A stretch of 64,000 nucleotides of DNA from Gnetum montanum. Lineage: Eukaryota; Streptophyta; Gnetopsida; Gnetales; Gnetaceae. This document shows, piece after piece, positions 1 to 12,008 of the stretch. The stretch is from contig MNCI01010443.1 in the NCBI GenBank assembly GCA_015680685.1, forward strand, positions 1,031,483 through 1,095,482, in the 5' to 3' direction. Made by a program: the position numbers and the translations under genes. Position 1 is the first letter of the stretch. Each line of letters opens with the position of its first letter. The notes under the pieces are model-generated. The model did no database searches. It was given only the letters and a program-made list of their open reading frames with translations, and was not told the DNA's origin.

Positions 1-2547
1 GGAATTGACTGGAGGGATGCGCACCACGTATGGTTTTTGACGCATCACGACGTTGGATGTGGGTATGGTCGAGGGCACCCGGACGATGTATGGCTACTGT
101 GGGGCATGTGGTGGTTAAGGTGCAGGTGTGGACACAGTGGGAGGGATCCGAACTACGAATGGCCTACTAGGTGTTTCTTGTTCATATTCGGGGTAGACGG
201 TGCTAATGTTGGTGGCTTCAGAACCATCATCAAGGTGGATTGTACTAATGATGTATGGCGCCTCGTTGGTGTTCAGGGGGTCTTTGTACACCCCCATAAC
301 TTGATTCTGCGGTTGGATCGGGTTGGCCTCGTCAAAAGTGATTTGGCCTTCATCGATCATCTGCTGAATATCCTGTTTCAAGGTGAAGCAGTAATCTATA
401 CTGTGTCTGTTTCGTTGATGGTAGTCGCAAAAGCGATACATTCTAAAGCCTTTGGGTACGGGAGGTTCATCCGGCGTTGCTAAACTTGGGTTCTGAACAA
501 GTTGGCAGAACTGGTCATGTCTCTGGATGGCCGCGGGGGACAACTGTTTATGTTTCATTAGCCCAGCCTTCAAGAGTTGATCGAAGAGCTGGGATGGCTT
601 CATTGGCAGAGGCGTGTATTGAGAGGGTTCTTTCCTCTCGAAGTTTCACGTACGGTTCGTTGGGTTCTGTTGTGATGATGATTCTTGCGCGGTTGTGGGA
701 GTTGGTGTATTATAGTTAGTAGGGGCTGCGGGTGGTTTTTTTTGTTGTTGTGCCCTTGCTATCGCTGCTATAGTTGCCTTAGCTTTCTTTTTATCCTTTT
801 TAGCGTGTTGATTTTTAAAGGCTAGGTATGTAGGGTCGTGGCTGTTTTGGGCCGTCTCTTCTATGTTTTTAATTTGTACAAATGCTTGATTAAGGTCACA
901 CACATTAAGGTAATACAACTTAAATTTAAAGAAATCATTGACAGCCCCTTTTAGAATAGTAAGTAGGTAAGTCTAGGAGATTGGCTCATGCAGCTCATTG
1001 AGAGCGGCGCTCCACCTATGGATAAATTTCTGCACAGGTTCAAGTAGTGCTTGCTTGACCTATATGAGGCTGTCCAGTGTGGCCTCGGGTTTCAAGTTGT
1101 ACTTGAACTTGGTCATGAACTGGTGTAATAAGTCTTCCAATGAGAAGATGGAGTTCCTTGGCAGGGCCCGATACCAATCAAGTGCTCTCCTCGCGAGGGA
1201 CATGGGGAACACTCGGAGAATGGAATGGGGCCATGCTTGGAGGAGCGCGCATTAGAGCCTAAATGTTATTAAGTGTGCATTGGGATCTGTCTCCCCGTTG
1301 TATTTGGTTAGTGTTGGTAAGGGAACACCTTTGGTCAAGGTTAAGGGTGGAACAGATGAGCTGATGGGGTCATCTTGGTAGAAATCCACTACCTTTAGCT
1401 CCCCATCGGTGGTTGTTTTGAGGCATTTTACCTCGTCAGCTAATTTTTTCATCAGTTTCTTAGCATCCGCCCAATCTTGGGCACTCGGTAACATGGCAAC
1501 TTGAGATTGTGCTATATTATATAGGTTAGACTATTGGACGGTGGGTTGAAAGGCCGAAAGTTGTACGTCCGGGGGCCGCACTTGTGGCACGTGATAGGGG
1601 AAAGGCTGTGGTTGTTGTGGTGGCAGCTGTACTAGGGGAACCTTGGCTGGTTGAGCCATATGGGGTGGTATGTTATAGTGAGGAGGTTGATGTTGCTGCG
1701 GTTGAGTACCCATCGTTACCCTTTGTGCAGCTATGTTTGGTGGAGGGACCCCCTGTTGGGTTACGGCGATAGAAGGGGTTGTATGCGTTTGGATGTGCGG
1801 GATGTAGTGAGCGGATGTGGATGCCGGTATCACGTGTGGCATCCCTATCACTCAGGGTGGGAGTGTCACTCCCACGCTATCGTGAGGGGGCGGTTCTTGT
1901 ATAGATGGGCCAGTTGCTGCATCAGGGACGATGGCAAGAGGGAGCGTGCCAAATTGCGGATTAGTTGGAGGTGGCACATGAGCAAATGAGGATGTGTGCG
2001 ATGGAGGCATTTGTGTGTGAGTTAATCTAAGGGGTTGGATGGGCAAGATCTCTCCTGTACCGGGATGAAAAATGGGGTTGACCTATGCTTGCGGGCTCAG
2101 AGTGTGGTAAGAATCCTCTTGTTTAGATTGAGAAGCAAAGTCGTCCTCTTCCTCTAGTTGGGACTCTAGTGCAGGCTGATCCAACATGTGGCTCCTTTGT
2201 AGGAGGAGCTGTGTGATGAGCTCCGAATACTGCTCCGAAACAGGGATTACATCATATGGGGAAGGGGTGAACTCATGTCCTTCCTTATAAAATAATTCAA
2301 ACTGCGTCTTTACTTCAATTTCGGTCCAGTCAATAGCCAGGCCAGCTTGTATCTTAATATATATAAAATTGTATTGATCCTGGGTGATAATGTTAGCGGA
2401 TGGATCTCTTCCCTGCAACCTTAGAGACCGGCGGGGCCCCGTGGTGGGTTGTACTCCCAGATGTTGTGGGGTAGGCTGTTGGGCAGCCATGGCATCCATG
2501 ACGTCGGTTGGTTGAGCTGTTGCAGCGGTGGTGTTCATGGGGTTCAT
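1..2547 (-). pseudogene. gag: Element A: gag of a Tat/Ogre-like Ty3/Gypsy element, partial and decayed
   Basis: Reads right to left from the ATG at 2547, which matches the gag start of element B (same MNP.N opening and a conserved RRSLRLQGRD block). Order seen: N-terminal domain (2547-2083), Pro/Gln-rich linker (about 2046-1531), start of the retrotransposon gag core with LPTLTKYNGETDPN (about 1500-1250), a Lys-rich stretch (918-646), then a CxYH...H...C motif typical of Tat gag (FCDYHQ about 440-415) and the first PFVVRIP repeat (about 150) near the left edge. The frame is broken by TAG/TAA/TGA stops where element B has a sense codon or the reverse, for example CAG in A against TAG in B before DWADAK. 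The protease and pol lie outside the window. Gag would form the particle core; this copy cannot encode it whole. Confidence is high for identity. Confidence 0.9.
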
Positions 2548-3173
2548 GATGAATCGTTAAGAGTATGACACAAGGTAGAGGAGCGAAATTGGTATACTTG
2601 GTACAGCGCAAACTAAGGGACAAAGTGCAGCGTATACGCTTCAACGTTCAGTGTAAAGCATCAGCGTAGATAGCGTATACAGCGTAAGGGGTGGAGCGTA
2701 TACATTGGGCAGCGTATACAGGTTCAGTGTAAGACAAAGTATAACGTAAACAGAACAACGTGAATAGGATAGAGTGTAAAATAGAGTAGGGCGTAAATAA
2801 AGTATGGCGTAAAACAGAACGCAGCGTAAACAAGGCTCAGCGTAAGACTAGGCAAAACGTAAACAGAATACAACGTAAATAATGCTCAGCATACGACAAG
2901 GGACAGTGTAAATACTGAACAACGTAGACGCTGGACAGTTAGCAGGATGCGTTCAGGCAAGGTTGCGTAGGCGCTAGGGTTTTTGTGAACAATCCACGTG
3001 AAGTTAGCAGCGTATACGCTGAAAGACTTGTAGAGTTTGACAAGCATAGATGCTGGTAAGTGTGCAGGCAAGGTTTTCAGACGAGGCTGGGGTTTTAGCA
3101 GAAAAGAGTGTGGTTGGCAGCGTATACGCTCAACAGCGTAACGCTGATAAGTTTGCGAGTGAATGTTTTAGGA
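2548..3173 (-). other. Element A: untranslated leader between primer site and gag
   Basis: No coding signal. The stretch is built from variants of AGCGTATACGC, GCGTAAAC and AGCGTAGACGC, the same words that fill the LTRs of this family. Element B has a matching leader at 24142-24533. Confidence 0.75.
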
Positions 3174-3197
3174 GGCCCTCCTTCTAGCGCCAATTTC
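3174..3197 (-). other. Element A: candidate primer-binding site
   Basis: On the minus strand the LTR end is followed by TTGGCGCTAGAAGGAGGGC, identical to the site after the 5' LTR of element B (24122-24140). Position and identity between copies support a primer-binding site; I cannot assign the tRNA. Confidence 0.75.
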
Positions 3198-6161
3198 TGT
3201 ACCGCCTGAAATCGTTGGTCACCGACTGGAAGGAAATAGAGACCGTGGGATCGCAGGACGCGCACAGAAGACCCTGTCTTCGCCTGAGGGCAAGCTGGAA
3301 TGCATGAAGGCAGAGTACCTTGGGTGGTCTGCACGCGGATCAGATAAGGATTTACCCGCACGTATGCCGAAGTGCTATATGCTAGGTTATGCGTAAACGG
3401 CGTAAACGGGCATAAACGAGAGCGTAAACGATGTAGCAAATATGAATAGGGCATAAATGTAAACGAGCGTAAATAGAACACATGCAAGAAATTAGTGTAA
3501 ACTGTAAACAATGGTATTATAGAGTCAAAGTACAGTGCACTGGTCTAACGCAGTTGTGATGAACACAAGGCAGACGAAAAGCCCCGGTGGATGTAGGGAT
3601 GACTCGGCGGGTTCACACGGTAGGTGGAGCATAGAGACTATGTGCATAGCATACAGGGCTTTCCAACATAAGTGAGTTTTAGCTCTGGTGCGCAGCGTAA
3701 ATGTCTCTGGTATGCTCTGGGATTTTTGCCAACCATCCTGGATTTAGTGAAAAATTGGGGTTTTATACAGGGTTTTGATGGCAGACTCAGGTTGGGAGAC
3801 ACATGGCGCATTGGCCGGGTGCAAGATATGTTACAAATGGACAGCGTATAACATGCCAGCATACAGGATGCCAATGTAAGCGTATAGCATGCCAGCGTAA
3901 GCGTATAGCATGCCAGCGTAAGCCAAAAATGTACCCAGCGTATACACATAAAAATGCTTCATTTTAAAGTTAAAAATTGATTTTTGGGTGCCTGAGAGCT
4001 ACTGGGAACCCTGGGGAAGGTTCTGGGGGGTCCAGACGCTCAATTCTGGCATGTTCTGACTCATTTTTGGGGCCCGAAATTCTCTCAACGCTGGCTGCAC
4101 CCTGGGCGTATACGTCGGGCGTATAGGAATGAAAGGCCATCATTTGGAGCCCAAAATTCAATTTTCAAGACCCTGAAACCTACTAGGGACCCTAGGGAAG
4201 GTCTTGGGGGGTCAAAACACTCAATTCTGGCATGTTCTGACTCATTTCTGGGCCCCGAAAGTCTCTCTACACTGGCTGCACCCTAAGCGTATACGTCGGG
4301 CGTACAGGAATGAAAGGCCATCATTTTGAGCCCAAACTTTGATTTTTAAGAGCCTGAGACCTATTGGGGACCTTGGGGAAGGCCCTGGGGGTCCAAAAAC
4401 TCAGTTATGGCATGTTCTGACTCATTTCCGGGACCCAAAAGTCTCTCTATGCTAGCTGCACCCTAGGCGTATATGCCGGGCGTACAGGAATGAAAGGACA
4501 TTATTTGGAGCCCAAAATTTGATTTTCAAGAGCTTGAGACCTACTGGAGACCCTGGGGAAGGTCCTGGAGGGTCCAAACTCTTAGTTCTAGCATGTTCTG
4601 ACTCATTTCTGGTTCCTGAAATTCTCTCTATGCTAGCTGCACCCTGGGCGTATACGCCGGGCGTACAGGAATGAAAGGCCATCATTTGGAGCCCAAAATT
4701 TGATTTTCAAGAGTCTAAGATCTACTAGGGACCCTGGGAAAGGTCTTGGGGGGTCCAAACACTTAGTTCTAGCATGTTCTAACTCATTTCTGGGGCCCAA
4801 AAGTCTCTCTACGCTGGCTGCACCCTGGGCGTATACGCCGGGTGTACAGAAATGAAAGGCCATCATTTGGAGCCCAAAATATGATTTTTAGGAGCCTAAG
4901 ACCTACTGGAAACCCTAGGGAAGGTCCTGGGAGGTCCAAACACTCAGTTCTAGCATGTTCTGACCTATTTCTGGGGCCCAAAATTCTCTCAACGCTGGCT
5001 GCACCCTAGGCGTATACGTCAGGCGTACAGAAATGAAAGGCCATCGTTTGGAGCCTAAATTCTGATCTTCAAGAGCCTGAGACCTAGTGGAGACCCTGGT
5101 AAAGGTTTTGGGGGGTCCATACGCTTAGTTCTAGCATGTTCTAACTCATTTCTGGGGCCTAAAATTCTCTCTACGCTGGCTGCACCCTGGGCGTATACAC
5201 CGGGCGTACAGGAATGAACGACCATCATTTGGAGCCCAAAATTCGATTTTAAGGAGCCTGAGACCTACTGGGAACCCTGGAGAAGGTCCTAGGGGGTCCA
5301 GACTCTTAGTTCTGGCATGTTCTAACTCATTTCTGGGGCCTGAAATTCTCTCTACACTGGCTGCACCCTGGGCGTATACGTCGGGCGTACAGGAATGAAA
5401 GGCCATTATTTGGAGCCCAGAATACAATTTTCAAGAGCCTGAGACCTACTGAGGACCTTGGGAAAGGTCTTGGAGGGTCAAAATGCTTAGTGTTGGCATG
5501 TTCTGACTCATTTCTGGGGCCCGAAAGTCTCTCTACGCTGGCTGCACCCTAGGCTTATACGTCGGGCATACAGGAATGAAAGGCCATCATTTGGAGCCCA
5601 AAATCTAATTTTCAAGTGCCTAAGACCTGTTGGGGACCCTGGAAAAGGTCCTGAGGGGTCCAGACACTTAGTTCTGGCTTGTTCTAACTCATTTCTAGGG
5701 CCTGAAACTCTCTCTACGCTGGCTGCACCCTGGGCGTATACGCCGAGCATACAGAAATGAAAGGCCATCATTTGGAGCCCAAAATTGGATTTTCACAAGC
5801 CTGAGACCTACTAGGGACCCTAGGGAAGGTCTTGGGGGGTCTAGATGCTCCACTTTAGCATGTTTTGATGAGTTTGTGATCTCCAAAAGTTGTTGTACGT
5901 TGGGCCTTATGCTGGGCATGTGTAGGCCAGCATACAGGATGCATACTTAGTGAAAACCAAGTATTTTGAGCTCAAGATTTGGCAAGTTTGATGCCAGATG
6001 TCATCGTAGTTTTCTGTGGGTCCCAAGGAACTTTTACTTGCTTTCTTTGACTTTGTTTTATGCTATTTTTGAGGCTTTCAAGCTTGGTCATGCTGAGGAC
6101 CAACATGACTTAGCTTAATTTCTGTCTGCAAGTGTTAACCAAAATTTTTTGTGGTGTTTCA
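3198..6161 (-). repeat. Element A: 2.96 kb LTR (5' LTR of A, shared with a remnant to its right)
   Basis: On the minus strand it begins TGAAACACCACAAA at 6161 and ends ...GGTACA at 3198, directly before the primer site. It is more than twice as long as the 1.3 kb LTRs of element B because it holds a 181-bp tandem array. A TATAAAA box lies on the minus strand at 3761-3767. Its right edge is followed by a polypurine tract of the same orientation, so the same LTR also serves as the 3' LTR of a mostly deleted neighbour. Confidence 0.88.
3975..5925 (-). repeat. 181-bp tandem array inside the LTR
   Basis: The landmark CTGGCTGCACCCT recurs at about 4091, 4272, 4452, 4633, 4814, 4995, 5176, 5357, 5538 and 5719, a period of 180-181 bp, with a diverged eleventh unit near 5900. 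Each unit contains GGCGTATACG...GGGCGTACAGGAATG. Units differ mostly by C/T and G/A changes. The period is not a multiple of three, so the short open frames seen here on the minus strand shift frame in each unit and are not genes. Confidence 0.93.
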
Positions 6162-6387
6162 TTAGCCCCTCTTTGTTGATGTCTAGAGGAATTGACCCGA
6201 GAGGCATCGACAAAGAAGTACAAAACACCACAAGAAAACTTGGTAGAAACATTGTCCTTTGGCACTTGGCCAGATGTCATCGCACTGTGTTCAAAAGTAC
6301 CTGGGATTGGGAAATGAAGCTTGTAGTTGGATTGGGAGATGGAAATTATGGGGATTGGGAACTGCTTAAGGGATTGTAGTTGGATGG
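6162..6387 (-). repeat. Remnant of 3' internal region with polypurine tract
   Basis: The minus strand at 6178-6162 reads CAACAAAGAGGGGCTAA just before the LTR start, as at 39102-39118 in element B. The rest aligns with the last 225 bp before the 3' LTR of B. It stops abruptly at about 6387, where it is fused to an LTR lacking its last 30 bp, so primer site, gag and pol have been deleted here. Confidence 0.85.
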
Positions 6388-7536
6388 GGAAGGAAACAGA
6401 GACCGTGGGATCGCAAGATGAGAACAGAAGACCATGTCTTCTCCTAAGGGCTAGTTGGAATGCACAAAGGCAGAGTACCTTAGGTGGTTCGCACGCGGAT
6501 CAGACAAGGATTTACCTGCACGTATGCAAAGGTGCTATATGTTGGGTTATGCGTAAACGGCGTAAACAGCGTAAAACCGATGAAAACGGAGCGTAAGCAT
6601 AAACGGACGTAAACATAATGGGTGGGCCAAGTTGACTTAAAACTGTAAATTGTAAACAATCTTATGCAACAAATGTAACAATGATATTACAGAATGAGAG
6701 TATAGTGCACCGGTCTAACGCAGTTGTGGCAAAGCACAAGGCAGACGAAAAGCCCCAGCGGATGGGAGGGCGACTGGGCTGGATTACGTTGTGGGCGTGG
6801 TGTAGAGACTATGTGCAGCGTACAGGTTTTTCAGCGTAAGAGGGTTTTGAGCTCTGGTGCGCAACGTAAGTGTCTCTGGTGTGCTCTTTGGGATTTTTTT
6901 TTGCCAACCCCCCGAATGAAGTGAAAAAGTGGGATTTTTATACCAGTTGTTACGCTATACTCGAGTTAAGAGACACGTGGCGCGTTGACCGGGTGCATAC
7001 AATTTACAAATATACAACATATTACATCTGTTGGGCGTATACGCCGCATAATGTTGACGTATACGCTGGGCGTATATGCTAGACGTACTGGGCGTGAACT
7101 TGGGTGGAGACCCCATGGACGCTGGGCGTGCACGTCGACAATGGCTGGGCGTATACACTGACAGCTGCTAACTTGCTTCAATTCTTGCTCTTCGGTATTG
7201 TCTTCATTTTGTCATTGAGACTTCATCATCGGGCGTGTGCATCTGTGGTGTCGAGCATGAAGATGAGGCATGTACATTGGGCGCGCAAGTCGGATGTCTG
7301 CTGGGCGTATACACTATTGATGCCAAGCATATACACTAGTACTGTCGGCCGTATACACTGGGCATATTCGTTGTCGATGCTAGGCATATACGCTGGAACT
7401 ACACTTAGCGAAAAGTGGGCCTTTTGATTCCAGAAGTTGCAATGTGCGACGCCAGATGTAGCCGTGGCCATTTGTGGGTCCCAGAGACCTGCTTCTTGCT
7501 GGGGAAGCACTAAGCTCAAAATTTTGTGGTGTTTCA
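6388..7536 (-). repeat. Second LTR of the A complex, 1.15 kb
   Basis: Aligns with the LTR at 3198-6161 from GGAAGGAAA (6388, equivalent to 3228) to GTGGTGTTTCA (7536). It has no 181-bp array and lacks the last 30 bp of the LTR. It keeps a minus-strand TATAAAA box (6936-6942) and several GCGTATACGC words (7035-7400). Sequence to the right is the gag of C1, so this is the edge of the A insertion. Confidence 0.85.
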
Positions 7537-10170
7537 TCCTCAAGCTTGGATCAGGCATTCCGTCTAATCCAAAGCTTGATGGAGGAGATCAACCAACTAG
7601 AGGCTACCTCCTTCAACACCATCAAGGTGGTGGACTTCTATTGACATGACCCCATAAGTCCTACGATACCATCTTTAACTCTCCCAACGGGGGTCCAACT
7701 GCCTCAATTCACCAAGTACAATGGTGAAGGCAACCCCAATGCACACTTGGTCACATTTTGATCTGAGTGCCTACTCCTTCAAGCTTGGCCACATGCTATC
7801 ATGCGCGTGTTCCCCATGTCACTTACAAACAAGGCCTTAGACTCGTATCGCATGCTACCCAAGGCCTGAATCTCCTCTTTAGAGGATCTTATAAGCCAGT
7901 TTTTGACACACTTCAAGTACAACCTAAAGCCTAAAACAACCCTCTACCAACTCATGCAGGTTAGGCAAGGGCCTTTAGAACCTGTGTCAAAATTCCTTGA
8001 ACGTTGGAATGTTGCATTAAGTAAAATGCATGAACCCTTAGCAGAGACACATCTACTAGCCATATTCAAAGGTGTAGTGAATGACTTCATCAAATCCAAA
8101 TTGTATTATCTAGCCCTAAAGTCTCTTAGCCAAGCCTTTTCCCAAACAAAAGGCATAAAGGAAGCAACCCAAGCTAGTAATGACCTAGCCTACATATCCT
8201 ATAGAAACCAACATGCTCGCAAGAAAAAAAATAGTGGCAACAATGGCCACAAGCACAAAAGTAACCAACTGGGGCCCAATAGCTAAGAAGCCCAATGCCC
8301 TAGCTGAAAAAACTCCCAACTTTAGTGCCAACTAGCCTACATTAGTAGGGGCCACCCCAAGGTCCAAATTTTAGCACAAGGACCACTCAAAGTATGCACC
8401 ACTACCAATGGAACCCTCTAAACTATTACAGCAACTCCTGAAAGCTAGCCAAATCCAACACAAACATGTATCAAATATTTCTCACCAAAAACATGATAGG
8501 TACTTTGAACTACTAAGGAACCCTTCTTCAGCAGTACCAAATGAGCCCCCAGTTCCACAACACTTCAAGCTGGACCAATACTGTCATTACCACCAATCGG
8601 CTGGTCATAGTATAGACCACTATCATGCTTTGCAGGACAACCTGCAAAGAATGATAGAATGAGGTCAACTGGTGCTTGACACATTGAGTCAATCTAACAT
8701 AGATGATGCCTCCTATGTCATAAACTCCATTACCATAGGTGGAAAGCCCAAACCTATGCAACAACCTTTTCTGATCCATATGCCTCCTAGCAAGGCAAGG
8801 ATTCCCTCCACCTCTACAAGTAAGAGGTCTCCCTTTGTTATCAAAGTGCTACCTCAGGCACCCACACACCCTTTGTGATCAAAGTTCTCAACCCACCATT
8901 CGCTAAGATGTTAAACTAGCATGACATAGCAACAACAACCACTAAGAAACCTTTTTTCATTAAGGTGCCACAATGAGTTTCTCACACACCAACTACTAAA
9001 TCACCATTTGTCATAAGGGTTCCACAATGCGATGGCCCCTCACCTACCCAAAGCCTAATAGTGGGAAATGTCACAAACTCTCCTCCATCAAGGGCTAATC
9101 CCATTAGTAACCCAAGTAGGCCTACAAAATGACAATGTAAGAGGATGAGTGAGTGCCTCACAACCCCCATGGCTAAGGAAAAGGCTATAACCAACAAGAA
9201 ACAACCAAACACTAGGACCCCTACCCCTAACAAGGGCAAGAAAACCAAGCCTAAGCCCCCTCCCCGAAAGATCTCTCTTTCAAGCCACATGGAGAAAATC
9301 AAGGCTAGCACAATAGCTAATGACAAAGACATCATAGCTGCACTAACCCAGGTGAAATAAATGCTCAAGAAAAAGAACACAATGTTGAGCTTATATGACC
9401 TAGTCATGACCTCATCTACTCACTACTAAGCCTTGGCTTGAATGTTGGCCTTCATTCCTATTACAAAGGACATCCCTGTAGATGAGGCATCCATCCGTGC
9501 AACAATGTTGCCCCCTACACCATAAGAATTGGGTTCAACAACCCTAGCCTTTCACGATGATGTAGTCAAAGCCAACCCTAAATGAGGGAAGGTCACTACA
9601 GCTCCACTATCCATTAGCATTCGTGTTGGGTAGTGTACCATCTATAGAGTACATGTCGATGATGGTGCAGTAACAAACGTAGTCCTGTACTCCATCATCG
9701 ACAAACTAGGTCTGGCAGATGAAATCTAGCCAACCAAAACCATGTGTCTAAAATCCTTCAATAGATCACATGTCACAATCAAGGGTACAATCAACTTATC
9801 CTTCGTGGTAGGAGAGAAATTCCCCACTAGTGTAGATTTCACTATCATAGAGGAGATGCCTGGTTTCAACATGATTCTAGGCAGGGCTTGGCTAGCCCAA
9901 CTAAGGGCCATCTCCTCTCCCATCCACTAAGAAATTCACCTTCCATATGAAGGTGGTCAAGTTATCATCCATGGTGATAATGCTTCCTCTTCAACTATCC
10001 ACGACAGAGACATGTTTCAAGTTTCGAAAGAAGTGTTCTTTGGTGGTACATCTATGGCAACCAACATAGCGCCTAAGGCTAACACACCCAAACAAATGAT
10101 TGAAGCCAATAGCCTTCCAAAGGAACCTAAGCCTTGCACACCCCAAAAATCCACACTTGATTAGGAAGCC
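7537..10170 (+). pseudogene. gag: Element C1: gag-protease of a Tat-like element, decayed
   Basis: Gag core pieces (7903-8286, with FKYNLKP...LMQVRQGPLEPV...FLERWN and KSKLYYLALKSL) match element B and the C2/C3 copies. A degenerate CHYH...GH motif is at about 8580-8620 with the last Cys replaced by Tyr. Five PF(V/F/L)I(K/R)VP-type repeats follow (about 8765-9020). The aspartic protease is at about 9640-9950, with VDDGAVTN at the active site and MILGRAWLAQLRA near its end. At least two frameshifts and several stops are present. The 5' part of gag and the 5' LTR are cut off by the A insertion at 7536/7537. Unlike element B, no reverse transcriptase or integrase follows the protease. Confidence 0.85.
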
Positions 10171-11992
10171 ACTATGTGATCAATAATTTTCCTTGGCCAA
10201 AAACACGTTAAGCACTAGCTCTTCCATTGCCTCCATTGGCCAAGAATTTCTGGTTTTTTCTTGGGTTGCATTTTTTCATGCATTTACATTTCACCTACTT
10301 GCCTAGTTTACATACTACTTTGATTTGTTTATGCATTTCTACTTTGTTTATACATCCATCTACTTAGCTTATGCATTACGTTTAAACAACAACAACAAAA
10401 ACACATGGCCCAAAAAGGCCTTAAACTAGCCTATGGCCCGAAACAGCCTAAAACTATCACTTTTTGCATTACTTTCCTTTCATTCATCCATTTTAACTCT
10501 ATTTATGATAGGTGTTGCTTGATGTTGTTTTCTTCCTAGTTGATTTTTTCAGGATCTTGTAGGCACATACCATGACCATGCATGAAGCATCGCATCTTAC
10601 ACAAGCAAGGTAAATAGTTCACTATGACCATAACCTAGCATAGATCGTCCTTGGGCCATGACATTAAACTAGCATAATAGCTCATCCTTTGGTCATGACA
10701 TTAAATTGACACAACATCTACTATCTGCTACAATGTTAAGCTAGCATCTAGCAGTCTGCTAGGACTATAAACTAGCACATCATGGTTTGCTAGGATCTTA
10801 AACTGGGTTCATAGTCTACCAAGAATTTAAACTGGCATGTTGTTGATTGGATTCAAATACTTGCCATTGGTGAAACCCTTAGGGACACTTATAGCATCAT
10901 CACCTCTCACCATTCTAGTAATTTTTTGGAGCACCTACCGTTAGTGCAACTTTCAAAGGACTCACAACATCATCACCTTGGCACCTTCACTAGCTTCTTG
11001 AGCACTTGCAACTAGCGTAGCATTTGGTACATTTACAACATCTTCCCATATAGCACCTATAGCATCTTCACATTTGACATTTGCACTTGCATTTCATGTT
11101 TTATGGTTTTCTTATCTTCTCTAAGTTGTGTTTGCAAGATGAAGCCTTGGAGGCAGTTGTGCAAAGGTGCATCTCATCATAGCAGCAAGTTACCACATTG
11201 CTCTGATGTACATGATTGGACTAGTTACGCCATTCAAGATTGCACATTCCCCTCATTCCTATTACAACCTACGTACATCCACTCCTTCATCCCAATATCC
11301 TCTCATCCTCCGCATACTCATAATTTCATGTCCCTCTGATGCATACTCACTGTGATACACATGGCATTCTCTTCACATCAACCATGATGGATGTAATGTA
11401 ACTCATCCCATAGAGAGCCTTTGTGGGCTAGTCAAAGCCCTAAATGGATGTAACACAACTCATCTCGGAGAGGAAACACTTGTTGTACAGATGCAATTTG
11501 GTTGCATTGAAGAAAAGCCCATCTACTCGATGGCCAACTTGCAGCTAACATTCAGTAGTAAGTCGAACCCAAAGAAGGTTCACCTCACAACATAAAAAAA
11601 GGAATGGGGAAGAAAACATCGCCAAGAAAATTGACAATGTTGCAGCTTTGCAATTGGCCCAGCCTTAGATTGACTTTGATGCTCTCATAAGCACTTCGAT
11701 GACAAGTTAACATTTTAGGGGCAAACCACTTCATGCCATGGTCACTATCAGCCATGCTAGATTTGCATCTTACATCATGATCCATTGTTTGCATTTCATT
11801 TCCACCATTTAAATGCCATCTTCCTAGCATTTCCTATACTCCTTGTCCCTTAGCATAACATTATTCCCATAGCACTCTTCAGCATGGTAAAATGACATCT
11901 GATCTTGTACCAACGAGTGATGTTGGTGGCATGTCTGCTGTGGTGTTTTGTAATTCTTTATCAACATCTCTCAAGTCACTCCCCTAGACGTC
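10171..11992 (+). other. Element C1: 3' untranslated region with TAAACT repeats
   Basis: No reverse transcriptase, RNase H or integrase homology. At 10401-10465 are units of the type GGCCCGAAA..GCC plus TAAACTA; at 10620-10860 are diverged units around ACATTAAACTAGC and ACTATAAACTAGC. A block at about 11103-11195 (TGGTTTTCTTATCT...GTTGTGTTTGCAAGATGAAGCC...) matches blocks at 38308-38400 in B and 18540-18605 (minus) in C2. The short frame at 11103-11339 lies on this block and is not judged a gene. Confidence 0.75.
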
Positions 11993-12008
11993 AACAAAGA
12001 GGGACCAT
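11993..12008 (+). other. Element C1: polypurine tract
   Basis: AACAAAGAGGGACCAT directly precedes the LTR start TGAAACACCA. Similar tracts lie at the same place in A, B and C2. Confidence 0.8.

Noticed and set aside
4452-5919. Series of minus-strand open frames of 65-93 codons with similar proteins
   Set aside because: They are the 181-bp repeat read in successive frames; the period is not a multiple of three and no start context is shared.
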